Positions 9,276 to 17,788 of a DNA stretch of 64,000 bases are shown in pieces. The notes under the pieces were generated by a model. The model saw nothing but the letters and a program-made list of their open reading frames with translations, did not search any database and had not been told where the DNA came from. The stretch's first letter is position 1, and each line of letters begins with the position of its first letter. The stretch spans positions 707,501 to 771,500 of the forward strand of contig NZ_CP141945.1 in assembly GCF_035658495.1 (NCBI RefSeq), written 5' to 3'. The DNA is from Novosphingobium sp. RL4 (GTDB taxonomy: Bacteria; Pseudomonadota; Alphaproteobacteria; Sphingomonadales; Sphingomonadaceae). Position numbers and translations under genes: made by a program.

Positions 9276-11632
9276 TTCCTGGCGGTAAACAGACGCACGC
9301 CGAAGACCGGGCCGGCCGAAGTGCGATCATGCGGCACGAAGCGCACCTTCACGCTGCTCTTGCCCTTGGTCAGCGCCTCGGGCAGCGGATAATCGACGTC
9401 GAAGAACTTGCCGGGCGCGTCGTTGTCGAGCTTCTGGGTTGCCACCAGCACGTTGTCGACGAGGATGTCGAATACGCGCGAACGCTCGCTGCCCCAATAA
9501 CTGGCCTGCAGCAGCAGCGGACCGGACTTCACCTTCATCTTGAACTCGAAGTAACCGCCCGAGCGGGCATCGCGCCCGTTGCGGCCGCGATAGGAGACCG
9601 GATAGGAGATTTCCGAGGTCAGTTCATGGTCGCGCTCCGGCTGCATTTCGCCAAGGTGCATGACGTCGATCGAACGGGCTGCCAGGTCCTTCTGGCGGGC
9701 CTGTTCGGCAAGGAAGGCGGCTTCCTCGCTCTTCCAGCCGCTTTCCGTGAAGCGCTTGAAGTAGACGGCGCTGCGGCGGTCGTACTGGCTGTAGAACGGC
9801 GCGAACATGCGGTCGCCCGGACGGATGATGCCGGTGGTCTGGTAGCGCGGGCGGTCAGAGACCATCGGCGCGAAGGCGGCCAGCGGGTTGTCGCCGACCA
9901 TCGCCGGCTCGACGCCGGTGAACTCCATTTCGGCCGGGCCGAGATCGGCGGCCATGACCATCGGTCCGCGCACCACGGCCACCACGTCCTGCGAACCTTG
10001 CGCGTTTTCAAGGCGCAGTTCGAGCGGCAGGTTAAGCGCGATCACGTCGCCCTTCTTCCAGCGGCGGTCGATCACCACGTAGCCGCCGACCGGGGTCGAA
10101 GGCACCGGCGCGCCGTTGACGGCGACGGTCGCCTTGCCGTTCGACCAGCCGGGAATGCGCAGCGCCACCGCGAACTTGCCCTGTTTCACCGCGTCGAGCG
10201 TGATCTTCACGTCCGACTTGAACGGATACTCGGTGGCGATGGTGAAGGCAGCGCCCTTGGCCTTCCACTGCCCCGTCGAGGGGATGTAGAGGTTGACGAA
10301 GAACGTATCGCCGCCTTCCCAGAAGATGGAGTCGCCGTGCTTGGAATGGCTTTCCATGCCCGAGCCGACGCAGCACCAGAAGGCTTCCTCTCCCGGACCG
10401 GAATAGCCGCGCGGGGCGCCGCTCATCATCGGAGTCATGTAAGTGAAGCCCCCGGTTTCCGGATTCTGCGCCGACATGACGTGATTGAGGTGCGCACGCT
10501 CGTAATAGTCGAACAGCGCGCCGTCCGGCTGCCACGAGTAGAGCTGACGGGTCAGCTTCAGCATGTTGTAGGTGTTGCAATGCTCACAGGTGGATTCCGT
10601 GAGGTGCAGCGCGATATTATCAGGCTCGAAGAAGTATTCGCGGTCGGCATTGCCGCCGATCACGTAGCTGTGATGCTGGGTCACGCGCTCCCAGAAGAAG
10701 CGGGCGGCACGGCCCGGTTCGTCCTTGCCGGTCAGCTCATGGATGCGCGCCAGGCCGATCAGCTTGGGCACCTGGGTATTGGCGTGGAAGTTGGAGAGCT
10801 TGTCCTCCTGCGCCACCAGCGGGTCGAGCACCTTCTTGTCGTAGATGCGCTCCGCCACCTTGAGCCAGCGCAGATCGCCGGTCTGGGCGTAGAGATCGGC
10901 ATAGCTCTCGTTCAGGCCGCCATATTCGCAGCCCAGCAGTTCCTGCATCTGCTTGTCGTCAAGCGCGGCGAAAACCTTCTCGAAGTAGCCGCCGAGGCCG
11001 ATGACGACCTGAAGCGCCTTGGCATTGCCCCAGGCGGCATTGATGTCGAGCAGGCCCTGGAAGTACTTGTGCACGGTATAGAGCGGCGACCACGACCCGT
11101 TGAGGTCGAACCCGCCCGACTTGATCTCTCCGCGCATGACTTCGGGGAAGATTTCCTGCCCGTCGACGACCTTGCCGTCCTTGGTCTTGCGGCCCAGCGC
11201 ACCGATGTAGCCATCCGTGCGCTGCTGCTGGCAAAGCGCCAACTCGTCGACGATATAGTCTGCACGGCGGCGGCATTCGGGGTTGCCAGTCTGCTGCCAG
11301 GCCAGCACCAGCGCGGTCATGTAGTGGCCGAGGGTATGCCCGGCGATCGTATCGGATTCCCAGCCGCCGTAGATCGCGGCCTTCGGCTCCAGCCCCGCGT
11401 ACTTGCGGAAGTTGTGCAGGAAGCGGTCGGGGCTGAGCGACATCAGGTAATCGACATTGACTTCGACGGCCCGCGCATAGTCCGAAGGCGCAAGACGCAC
11501 GTCGGTCAGCGGCAGCGGCTTCGCCTTGATCGGAAGCTTGGGTGCAATCACGGCTGCGAAGCCCTTGAGGGGGACAGAGCAAATGGCGAGCGCCGCCACG
11601 CCAGCCATCCATTCGCGCCGATTGGCCTGCAT
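9272..11632 (-). CDS. Exported GH127/GH146 (DUF1680) beta-L-arabinofuranosidase
   Basis: A 786-residue enzyme with an N-terminal NRREWMAG twin-arginine-like signal. The (alpha/alpha)6 domain carries the zinc/nucleophile residues of the family: Glu350 and Cys352 in CEHC, and Cys420-Cys421 in FWCCVGSG. The ~230-residue C-terminal beta region and total length fit GH146 better than classical GH127. In HypBA1-type enzymes a zinc-activated Cys is the nucleophile and beta-L-arabinofuranosides linked to hydroxyproline are cleaved (established for the family). First gene of a four-gene operon under the operator at 11651. A Tat signal would be sensible for a protein folding with a metal. Confidence 0.9.
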   Translation of the reverse strand: MQANRREWMAGVAALAICSVPLKGFAAVIAPKLPIKAKPLPLTDVRLAPSDYARAVEVNVDYLMSLSPDRFLHNFRKYAGLEPKAAIYGGWESDTIAGHTLGHYMTALVLAWQQTGNPECRRRADYIVDELALCQQQRTDGYIGALGRKTKDGKVVDGQEIFPEVMRGEIKSGGFDLNGSWSPLYTVHKYFQGLLDINAAWGNAKALQVVIGLGGYFEKVFAALDDKQMQELLGCEYGGLNESYADLYAQTGDLRWLKVAERIYDKKVLDPLVAQEDKLSNFHANTQVPKLIGLARIHELTGKDEPGRAARFFWERVTQHHSYVIGGNADREYFFEPDNIALHLTESTCEHCNTYNMLKLTRQLYSWQPDGALFDYYERAHLNHVMSAQNPETGGFTYMTPMMSGAPRGYSGPGEEAFWCCVGSGMESHSKHGDSIFWEGGDTFFVNLYIPSTGQWKAKGAAFTIATEYPFKSDVKITLDAVKQGKFAVALRIPGWSNGKATVAVNGAPVPSTPVGGYVVIDRRWKKGDVIALNLPLELRLENAQGSQDVVAVVRGPMVMAADLGPAEMEFTGVEPAMVGDNPLAAFAPMVSDRPRYQTTGIIRPGDRMFAPFYSQYDRRSAVYFKRFTESGWKSEEAAFLAEQARQKDLAARSIDVMHLGEMQPERDHELTSEISYPVSYRGRNGRDARSGGYFEFKMKVKSGPLLLQASYWGSERSRVFDILVDNVLVATQKLDNDAPGKFFDVDYPLPEALTKGKSSVKVRFVPHDRTSAGPVFGVRLFTARK

Positions 11633-11649
11633 TCCAATAACTCCTATCG

Positions 11650-11693
11650 AATATCGTATACTGTATTGATAGAAGTCGGGCCCTCGAAGTCAA
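11650..11693 (-). promoter_or_regulatory. Promoter and operator of the GH127-GH43 operon
   Basis: On the minus strand TTGACT (11693-11688) is 16 bp from TATCAAT (11671-11665). The operator copy ATATCGTATACTGTAT (11651-11666) overlaps the -10 and the transcription start, two mismatches from the perfect palindrome at 1770-1785. The gene starts 18 bp further on. Confidence 0.7.
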
Positions 11694-11737
11694 TCCCCTG
11701 TTTGTAAGGCAGCCGCTTGCGGCATGGTCACCCGGCT

Positions 11738-12493
11738 TCAGCGGCGAAGCGCAACCTGCGTATCGGCATGGGCCAGTTCGATGAGAGTAATCATCGCCTT
11801 GCGCGCCTTGGCCGGATTTCGATCGGCGATCTGCGCATAGAGTGCATGATGCTCGGGCATCGGGTCGCGCGGACTGTCCTGCTTGCCATGCTTGATCGCG
11901 GTGGTCGAAGCAATGGCAGTGGAGATCGAGTTGGAAAGCGCGAGCAGCATCTCGTTGTGCGTCGCCTCCATCAGGAGTTCGTGAAAACGGATATCCGCCG
12001 CCCGCCCCTTGGGGCTGGTGAGCGTATAATGCTCCATCGTGTCGAGCGCGTTGGCCATGTCGAGAAGCTGGCCGTCGTCGCGGCGCAGCGCAGCCATTTC
12101 CGCGGCCTGCGGTTCCACTACCATGCGCAGTTCGAACAGGTCGCGCAGGAATTCATCGCTGGCGCCGCACTGAATCTGCCAGGCGAGCACATCAGGATCG
12201 AGAAGATTCCACTTGCGGCGCTCGTTCACGCGCGTTCCCGCCTTCGGCCGGCTGCTTACCAACCCCTTGGCGGTGAGCATCCGGAACGCCTCGCGCAGCA
12301 CCGATCTGGATACTCCGAGTATTTCCGCATGCTCTACCTCGGCCGGGAAGACATGGCCGGTCAGATACTCCCCGCTCACGATCTGAGTCGCCAGCCGCTG
12401 CGCCACTGCATGGTGCAAACGGCCGCTCATCAAGGGAAGCGCCTCGGAACCTTCACCCGAACCATTACCGGTCATTGTGTTCTCTTTCGTCAT
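11738..12493 (-). CDS. FadR-subfamily GntR transcriptional regulator, probable repressor of the locus
   Basis: 251 residues: an N-terminal winged helix (about 25-90, with GVSRSVLREAFRMLTAKGLV) and a C-terminal FCD ligand-binding domain with metal-type residues (RFHELLMEATHN, MPEHHALYAQI). FadR-type regulators bind short palindromes and are released by a small acid or sugar. The gene lies between the two arms of the locus and one operator copy (12551) sits in its own upstream region, indicating autoregulation. The inducer may be hydroxyproline, a catabolite of it, or arabinose (inference). It is most likely the protein that binds ATATCGTATACGATAT sites. Confidence 0.88.
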   Translation of the reverse strand: MTKENTMTGNGSGEGSEALPLMSGRLHHAVAQRLATQIVSGEYLTGHVFPAEVEHAEILGVSRSVLREAFRMLTAKGLVSSRPKAGTRVNERRKWNLLDPDVLAWQIQCGASDEFLRDLFELRMVVEPQAAEMAALRRDDGQLLDMANALDTMEHYTLTSPKGRAADIRFHELLMEATHNEMLLALSNSISTAIASTTAIKHGKQDSPRDPMPEHHALYAQIADRNPAKARKAMITLIELAHADTQVALRR

Positions 12494-12550
12494 CGCGTCA
12501 GGTCTGTATTAAGAATAACGCTCTGGCTAGCCCAGAAAAGCGCAGATCAT

Positions 12551-12566
12551 ATATCGTATATTTTTC
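12551..12566. promoter_or_regulatory. Operator copy in the divergent gntR / S9 peptidase intergenic region
   Basis: ATATCGTATA (12551-12560) is identical to the first ten bases of the palindrome at 1770; the second half is degenerate (TTTTTC). It lies 58 bp upstream of gntR and 68 bp upstream of the S9 gene. One bound dimer could control both directions. A CGTCATGACG palindrome lies at about 12587-12596, meaning unknown. Confidence 0.55.
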
Positions 12567-12633
12567 TTGACGCTTACGCCAGTGGGCGTCATGACGATGA
12601 GGTTCTCCCCGAAATAACCGATGGGCCGCAGCC

Positions 12634-15009
12634 GTGAGCGCTTCGCATTCCTCCGTGTCGAAATCCATCAGCCTGCTCGCCCTTGCCTGGGCCGTAACCG
12701 CAGCAGCGATACCGGCAGCCGCCGACGCGCGAGAAGCGCCGACCCGCAGCGCAGCAGCGCAGCCCGGCATCGACCAGCGCTATGCCGCGGCCGACAGCTT
12801 CATGGGTTCCGCGCTCGGCGACCTGATCGACAATGCCGACGTTGCCCCGCGCTTTGTCGAAGGCGGGCTGTTCTATCGCACGGGCAACCGGCTCGACCAG
12901 CGTTACCAGTTCCTCGATCTGGCTTCGCAGCAGACCCGGCAGGTCACCACGACCGCGGCGCTGCTTGCCGCGCTGACCACAGCGAAGGGCGCTCCGGTAA
13001 CAGCCGACGATGCGCGTATCGCCGAGGTGGACTTCGATCCCGCCCGGAACGAGGTCCGGTTCCGCGCTTTCGACGGTGCGCTCTGGAGCATGGATGCCGC
13101 CGGCAGGGCGACCGAGGTCGAGAAGGCCGACCACAAGGTGTTCGATCTCCTCTCGCCCGACGGCAAGACGAAGATCGTCGCGCGCAGCTATAACCTCTAC
13201 GCGGTCGATGTCGCCACGGGCCGCGAAGTGGCCCTCACCGCCGACGGCACGCGCGAGCAGCCCTATGGCCGTTCGATCCCGGAACTCTCGGATATCCTGC
13301 GCGAAGGCACCGAGGAACCGGCCATGCCGGTTTCCGGCCAGTGGTCGCCGGATGGCCGTTACCTGCTGACATGGCGTCTCGACACGCGCGATGTGAAGAA
13401 GCTGTCGATCACCCAGCAGAACCCGCCGGGCAGCTTCTATCCGCGCAGCTTCTCCTACATCTACCCGCTCGCCGGCGCCGAGAAGCTGCCGCAGGCGGCG
13501 CGCCTGGTGATCGACGTCAGGGATGCGATGAAGAAGGGCAAGGCACGGATCGTGCCGATGCAGGTGCCTTCGGAATCCATCCTCTACCCGTCCCCGCCGG
13601 ACATGGGCTGGCTGGACGGCAAGGTCCGCATGCTCTGGACCGAGCGCGGTTACAAGCAGCAGGCCGTCTACCTCGCCGATCCTGAGACCGGCGCCGCGAA
13701 GGTCATCGCGCATGAGGCGGTGAAGCCGGTCGTCACCGTCACCTCAAGCATGATCTTCCCCTCGCCCGAACTCGGCGGCGAACTCTCGATCTCCGAGCGG
13801 ACGGGCTGGGCCCAGCTCTATCTCGTCACGCCCGATGCACCCGACGGCGGCAAGGCGCTGACCACCGGCGAATGGGAAGTCCTCACGGTGGACAACGTGG
13901 CCGAGGACAAGTCCTCGCTCATCGTCACCGGCGTCGGCCGCGAGGCCACACGCAACCCTTATTGGCGCGCGCTTTACCGCGTTCCCGCCAAAGGCGGCGC
14001 GCTCACCGAACTGACCCCGGAACCGCTCGACCACAACGCCTCGGTCTCACCCGATGGCAAGTGGATCGTCGACCAGATGTCGAACCCGACCTCACCCACC
14101 CGCGCAGTGCTGCGCGACGGTGCGAGCGGACGCATCGTCAAGGAACTGGCCAGGGCCGATGACAGCCGCCTGCTCGCCCGGGGCTACACCCCGCCCGAAC
14201 CGTTCAAGGGACTGGCAGCGGACGGCAAGACGCCGATCTACGGCATGATCTACCGCCCCGCGCACTTCGATCCGAAGCGCAGCTATCCAGTGATCGACAA
14301 CGTCTACACCGGCCCGACCACGACCGACGTTCCCGCGACATGGAGCGAAGCGCGCCGGGTCGCCGGCAACAGCGTGGCGCAGATCGGCGCGATCGTCGTT
14401 ATGATCGACGGCACCGGCACATCGCGGCGCGGCCAGGCTTTCCGCCTGCCAGCCTTCCAGAACCTCGGCGAAGTCGGGCTGGACGATCACATTGCCCTGA
14501 TCCGCCAGATGGCCGCGAGGTACCCCTACATGGACGTCACCCGTGTAGGCGTGTTCGGCGGTTCGGCGGGCGGCTACGACACCGCGCGCTTCGTGCTGCG
14601 CCGCCCGGACTTCTTCAAGGTCGGCGTCTCGTCCTCGGGCAACCACGATCTCCGTCTCGACAAGACCTGGTGGCCGGAAGTCTCGATGGGTTATGCCGAT
14701 GAGGCGACCTGGGAGCGCAACTCCAACATGTCGGTCGCGGGGCAGCTCAAGGGTCATCTGCTGCTCGTTCACGGCGACATCGACGACAACGTTCCCGTCA
14801 CGGAAAGCTATCGGCTTGCCAAGGCACTGATGGATGCCGGGCGCGATGTCGACCTGATCGTGATGCCCAATGCCACGCACAACGTCTACCGGCCCTTTTT
14901 CTGGAAGAAGCTGCGCGACTACTTCACCCAGTATCTGCTTGGCGAAACGCCGCCTGCCCTCGGTCCCGTGAAGGCGGCCGCTCCTGCTGCTCAAGCAGCC
15001 ACCAAGTAA
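12634..15009 (+). CDS. Exported S9B family prolyl peptidase (dipeptidyl-peptidase IV-like)
   Basis: 791 residues with a signal peptide, a DPP-IV-type beta-propeller (about 90-530) and an alpha/beta-hydrolase domain. The catalytic triad is visible: Ser644 in GGSAGGYD, Asp717 in HGDIDDNVP and His749 in NATHNVYR. DPP-IV enzymes release X-Pro (and often X-Hyp-like) dipeptides from N-termini, which suits proline/hydroxyproline-rich peptides. The call uses the GTG start at 12634 because it gives a full signal peptide directly before the hydrophobic core. It opens a three-gene plus-strand operon with spacing of 18 and 1 bp, controlled from the 12551 operator region. Confidence 0.87.
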   Translation: MSASHSSVSKSISLLALAWAVTAAAIPAAADAREAPTRSAAAQPGIDQRYAAADSFMGSALGDLIDNADVAPRFVEGGLFYRTGNRLDQRYQFLDLASQQTRQVTTTAALLAALTTAKGAPVTADDARIAEVDFDPARNEVRFRAFDGALWSMDAAGRATEVEKADHKVFDLLSPDGKTKIVARSYNLYAVDVATGREVALTADGTREQPYGRSIPELSDILREGTEEPAMPVSGQWSPDGRYLLTWRLDTRDVKKLSITQQNPPGSFYPRSFSYIYPLAGAEKLPQAARLVIDVRDAMKKGKARIVPMQVPSESILYPSPPDMGWLDGKVRMLWTERGYKQQAVYLADPETGAAKVIAHEAVKPVVTVTSSMIFPSPELGGELSISERTGWAQLYLVTPDAPDGGKALTTGEWEVLTVDNVAEDKSSLIVTGVGREATRNPYWRALYRVPAKGGALTELTPEPLDHNASVSPDGKWIVDQMSNPTSPTRAVLRDGASGRIVKELARADDSRLLARGYTPPEPFKGLAADGKTPIYGMIYRPAHFDPKRSYPVIDNVYTGPTTTDVPATWSEARRVAGNSVAQIGAIVVMIDGTGTSRRGQAFRLPAFQNLGEVGLDDHIALIRQMAARYPYMDVTRVGVFGGSAGGYDTARFVLRRPDFFKVGVSSSGNHDLRLDKTWWPEVSMGYADEATWERNSNMSVAGQLKGHLLLVHGDIDDNVPVTESYRLAKALMDAGRDVDLIVMPNATHNVYRPFFWKKLRDYFTQYLLGETPPALGPVKAAAPAAQAATK

Positions 15010-15027
15010 TTCCTGCGAGGACCTGAA

Positions 15028-17787
15028 ATGAAGCGTCTCCTGAAGCCCTTGCCGCTCGTCGCCCTGGTGCTCGGCACTCTCCCGGCCATGCTGCCGACGA
15101 CCGCGGCCTATGCCGAAGAAGGCGAAGTTCAGAAGCCGAAGCCGGTCTATCCGCCGATCGGCAAGACCGAGATGCAGACCACGGCCTTCGACCTTGCCCT
15201 GCGGGCCGACACGCAGACGCTCGCTCACCTCTCGCCCAAGGGCAATACCGCGTTCGACTTCGTACCCGCAGCCCGCGAGCCCGAGCGCGCGGGCGACGGC
15301 TACGTGCACATCGGCGACATCCACATCCGCCTGAAGACCGCCGGATCGGACTGGCAGGACTTCTCTTCCGCCCATGCCCGCAAGCAGATCGCCGCGCTCG
15401 CGGGCGGCAATGGCGTGCTTGCCGCCGCCGATATCACCGCCTCGATGGGAGCGGGCATACCCCTGCGCGTCGAGCGCCGCTGGGTGAACGAGGCCGGCGT
15501 GCTGGCCATGCGCTTCACGCTCGTCAATACCAGCAGCGCCCCCGTCGAGATCGGCGGCCTCGGCATGCCCATGGTGTTCGACAACATCATCCTCGACCGC
15601 GATCTCGACCAGGCCCATGCCGAAGCGAGCTTCGTCGACCCCTATATCGGCCGGGATGCGGGCTATCTCCAGGTCACCCGCCTCAACGGTCAGGGCCCGG
15701 CCCTGCTCGTCCTGCCGGAAAAGGGCACGCCGCTCGAAGCCTATCGCCCGATCATCGAAGCGCGCGCCGCCAAGGACGGCGACATCTTCACTGACAAGAG
15801 CCAGCGCAGCCAGGTCTCGGAAGGGTTCTACGACTGGACCGTCGCCAGCAAGGGCTTCGCCGAGAAGGAATGGGCCAAGGCTGGCCAGCAGTGGAACGAG
15901 CCGACCAGCATCACGCTTGCACCGGGCGAGAGCCGCACCATCGGCCTGCGCTTCGTGACCGCGCCCGATATCCGCAAGATCGAGGATACGCTGGTCGCGA
16001 ACAAGCGCCCGGTGGCCGTGGGCATTCCCGGCTACGTGGTGCCCACCGACCAGACCGCCAGCCTCTTCCTCAAGACCCCGAGCAAGGTCGCGAAGATCGA
16101 ATCCTTCCCCGCAGGCGCCCTTACCGCCACCTCCGAGAAGAGCGGAACCGGCTGGGCACGCTATCGGGTCAAGGCCTCGGGATGGGGTCAGGCCCGCCTG
16201 ACGGTGACTTATGCGGACGGCCAGAAGCAGACCGTCAGCTACTACATCACCAAGCCGCTCGATCAGGTCATGGCCGATATCGGCCACTTCACCACGACGA
16301 ACCAGTGGTTCGAAGGCAAGAATGACCCGTTCCATCGCAGCCCCGCGATCCTCTCCTACGACCGCGAGGACAACAAGATCCTCACGCAGGACGGCCGCGT
16401 CTGGGTGGCAGGCATGAGCGACGAAGGCGGCGCCGGTTCGTGGGTTGCGGCGATGATGAAGCAGCTCGACAATCCGAGCCCTGAAGAAGTCGCCAAGCTC
16501 GAGCGCCTCGTCAACGAAACCGTGCTCGGCACCCTTCAGGTCAAGGACGGCCCGCAGGCCGGCGCAGTCAAGAAGAGCATCTTCTACTACGATCCGGTCG
16601 AGTTCCCGAACTACTACGACCCCAAGATCAACTGGAAGAACTGGACCGCCTGGTCGAAGAAGGATTCGGACGATCTTGGCCGTTCCTACAACTACCCGCA
16701 CGTCGCCATCGGCCACTGGGTGCTCTACCGCCTCGCACGCGACAGCCAGGGGCTGGTCAAGCAGCATGACTGGAAGTTCTACCTCGATTGGGCCTACCGC
16801 ACTTCCGTCGCGATGATGCGCGATGCGCCTTACTATGCGCAGTTCGGCCAGATGGAAGGCGATGTCTTCCTCGACATCCTCAAGGACCTGAAGCGTGAGG
16901 GCCTGACCGCCGAAGCCACCGAGATGGAGGGCCTGATGAAGGGCCGCGCCGATCACTGGCGCACGCTCAAGTTCCCGTTCGGCAGCGAGATGGCCTGGGA
17001 TTCCACCGGCCAGCCCGAAGTCTACGCATGGATGCGCTACTTCGGCTACCAGCCGCAGGCGGACGAGACGCGCGAGGTCATCCTGGCCTATGACCCCACG
17101 ATCCCGAGCTGGGGCTACAACGGCAATGCCCGCCGCTACTGGGACTTCCTCTACGGCGGCAAGGTCTCGCGTATCGAGCGGCAGATCCACCACTACGGCT
17201 CGGCGCTGAACGCGGTGCCGCTGTTCGACGCCTATCGCCAGAACCCCACCGACCTGCACCTGCTGCGCGTGGCCTACGGCGGCATGATGGGCGGGATCAC
17301 CAATATCGACCAGCAGGGCTTCGGCTCGGCCGCGTTCCACTCCTGGCCCGACATGATGAAGTGGGACGCCATCACCGGCGACTACGGCATGGTCTTCTAC
17401 GGCCACGCCATCACCTCGGCGACCTACATGGTCGATGACGCGCAGTTCGGGTGGCTGGGCTTCGGCGGCGACCTGACCGCGAAGGGCACCAGGGTCCATG
17501 TCGAACCGAAGGACGGCGCCCGCCGCCGGCTCTTCATCGCCCCCGCCGGCCTCTGGGTCACGCTGGAAGCGGGCCGCATCAAGAGCGCCGACTATGACGC
17601 CAGGACCGGCAAGGTCGTGCTCACGCTCGATCCCGCGACGGCGGAGACCCCCGCAGCACGCCTGCTGTTCGAGACCACGACGGCGGGCGGCAAGCCTTAC
17701 ACCGCCGACACCGGCACCGCCGATCGCGGCGGTTACGCCATCCCGCTGGGCACGGGTGCCACCACCGTCACGCTCAGCCCGCGCTGA
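15028..17787 (+). CDS. Exported large protein, DUF5695-like, function unknown
   Basis: 919 residues with a clear signal peptide ending in TAAYAEE. The N-terminal ~400 residues look beta-rich; the middle and C-terminal parts (about 420-860) are rich in W, Y and D with segments such as YNYPHVAIGHW and SWGYNGNARRYWDFL, reminiscent of (alpha/alpha)n-barrel carbohydrate-active enzymes. From memory it matches the family named DUF5695, which has no assigned activity that I know of. It is preceded by GCGAGGACC at good spacing and sits between a prolyl peptidase and a Svx-type protease under the arabinosyl-hydroxyproline regulon. A glycosidase acting on O-glycans of Hyp-rich proteins is a reasonable guess, not shown. 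Confidence 0.7.
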   Translation: MKRLLKPLPLVALVLGTLPAMLPTTAAYAEEGEVQKPKPVYPPIGKTEMQTTAFDLALRADTQTLAHLSPKGNTAFDFVPAAREPERAGDGYVHIGDIHIRLKTAGSDWQDFSSAHARKQIAALAGGNGVLAAADITASMGAGIPLRVERRWVNEAGVLAMRFTLVNTSSAPVEIGGLGMPMVFDNIILDRDLDQAHAEASFVDPYIGRDAGYLQVTRLNGQGPALLVLPEKGTPLEAYRPIIEARAAKDGDIFTDKSQRSQVSEGFYDWTVASKGFAEKEWAKAGQQWNEPTSITLAPGESRTIGLRFVTAPDIRKIEDTLVANKRPVAVGIPGYVVPTDQTASLFLKTPSKVAKIESFPAGALTATSEKSGTGWARYRVKASGWGQARLTVTYADGQKQTVSYYITKPLDQVMADIGHFTTTNQWFEGKNDPFHRSPAILSYDREDNKILTQDGRVWVAGMSDEGGAGSWVAAMMKQLDNPSPEEVAKLERLVNETVLGTLQVKDGPQAGAVKKSIFYYDPVEFPNYYDPKINWKNWTAWSKKDSDDLGRSYNYPHVAIGHWVLYRLARDSQGLVKQHDWKFYLDWAYRTSVAMMRDAPYYAQFGQMEGDVFLDILKDLKREGLTAEATEMEGLMKGRADHWRTLKFPFGSEMAWDSTGQPEVYAWMRYFGYQPQADETREVILAYDPTIPSWGYNGNARRYWDFLYGGKVSRIERQIHHYGSALNAVPLFDAYRQNPTDLHLLRVAYGGMMGGITNIDQQGFGSAAFHSWPDMMKWDAITGDYGMVFYGHAITSATYMVDDAQFGWLGFGGDLTAKGTRVHVEPKDGARRRLFIAPAGLWVTLEAGRIKSADYDARTGKVVLTLDPATAETPAARLLFETTTAGGKPYTADTGTADRGGYAIPLGTGATTVTLSPR

Positions 17788-17788
17788 C

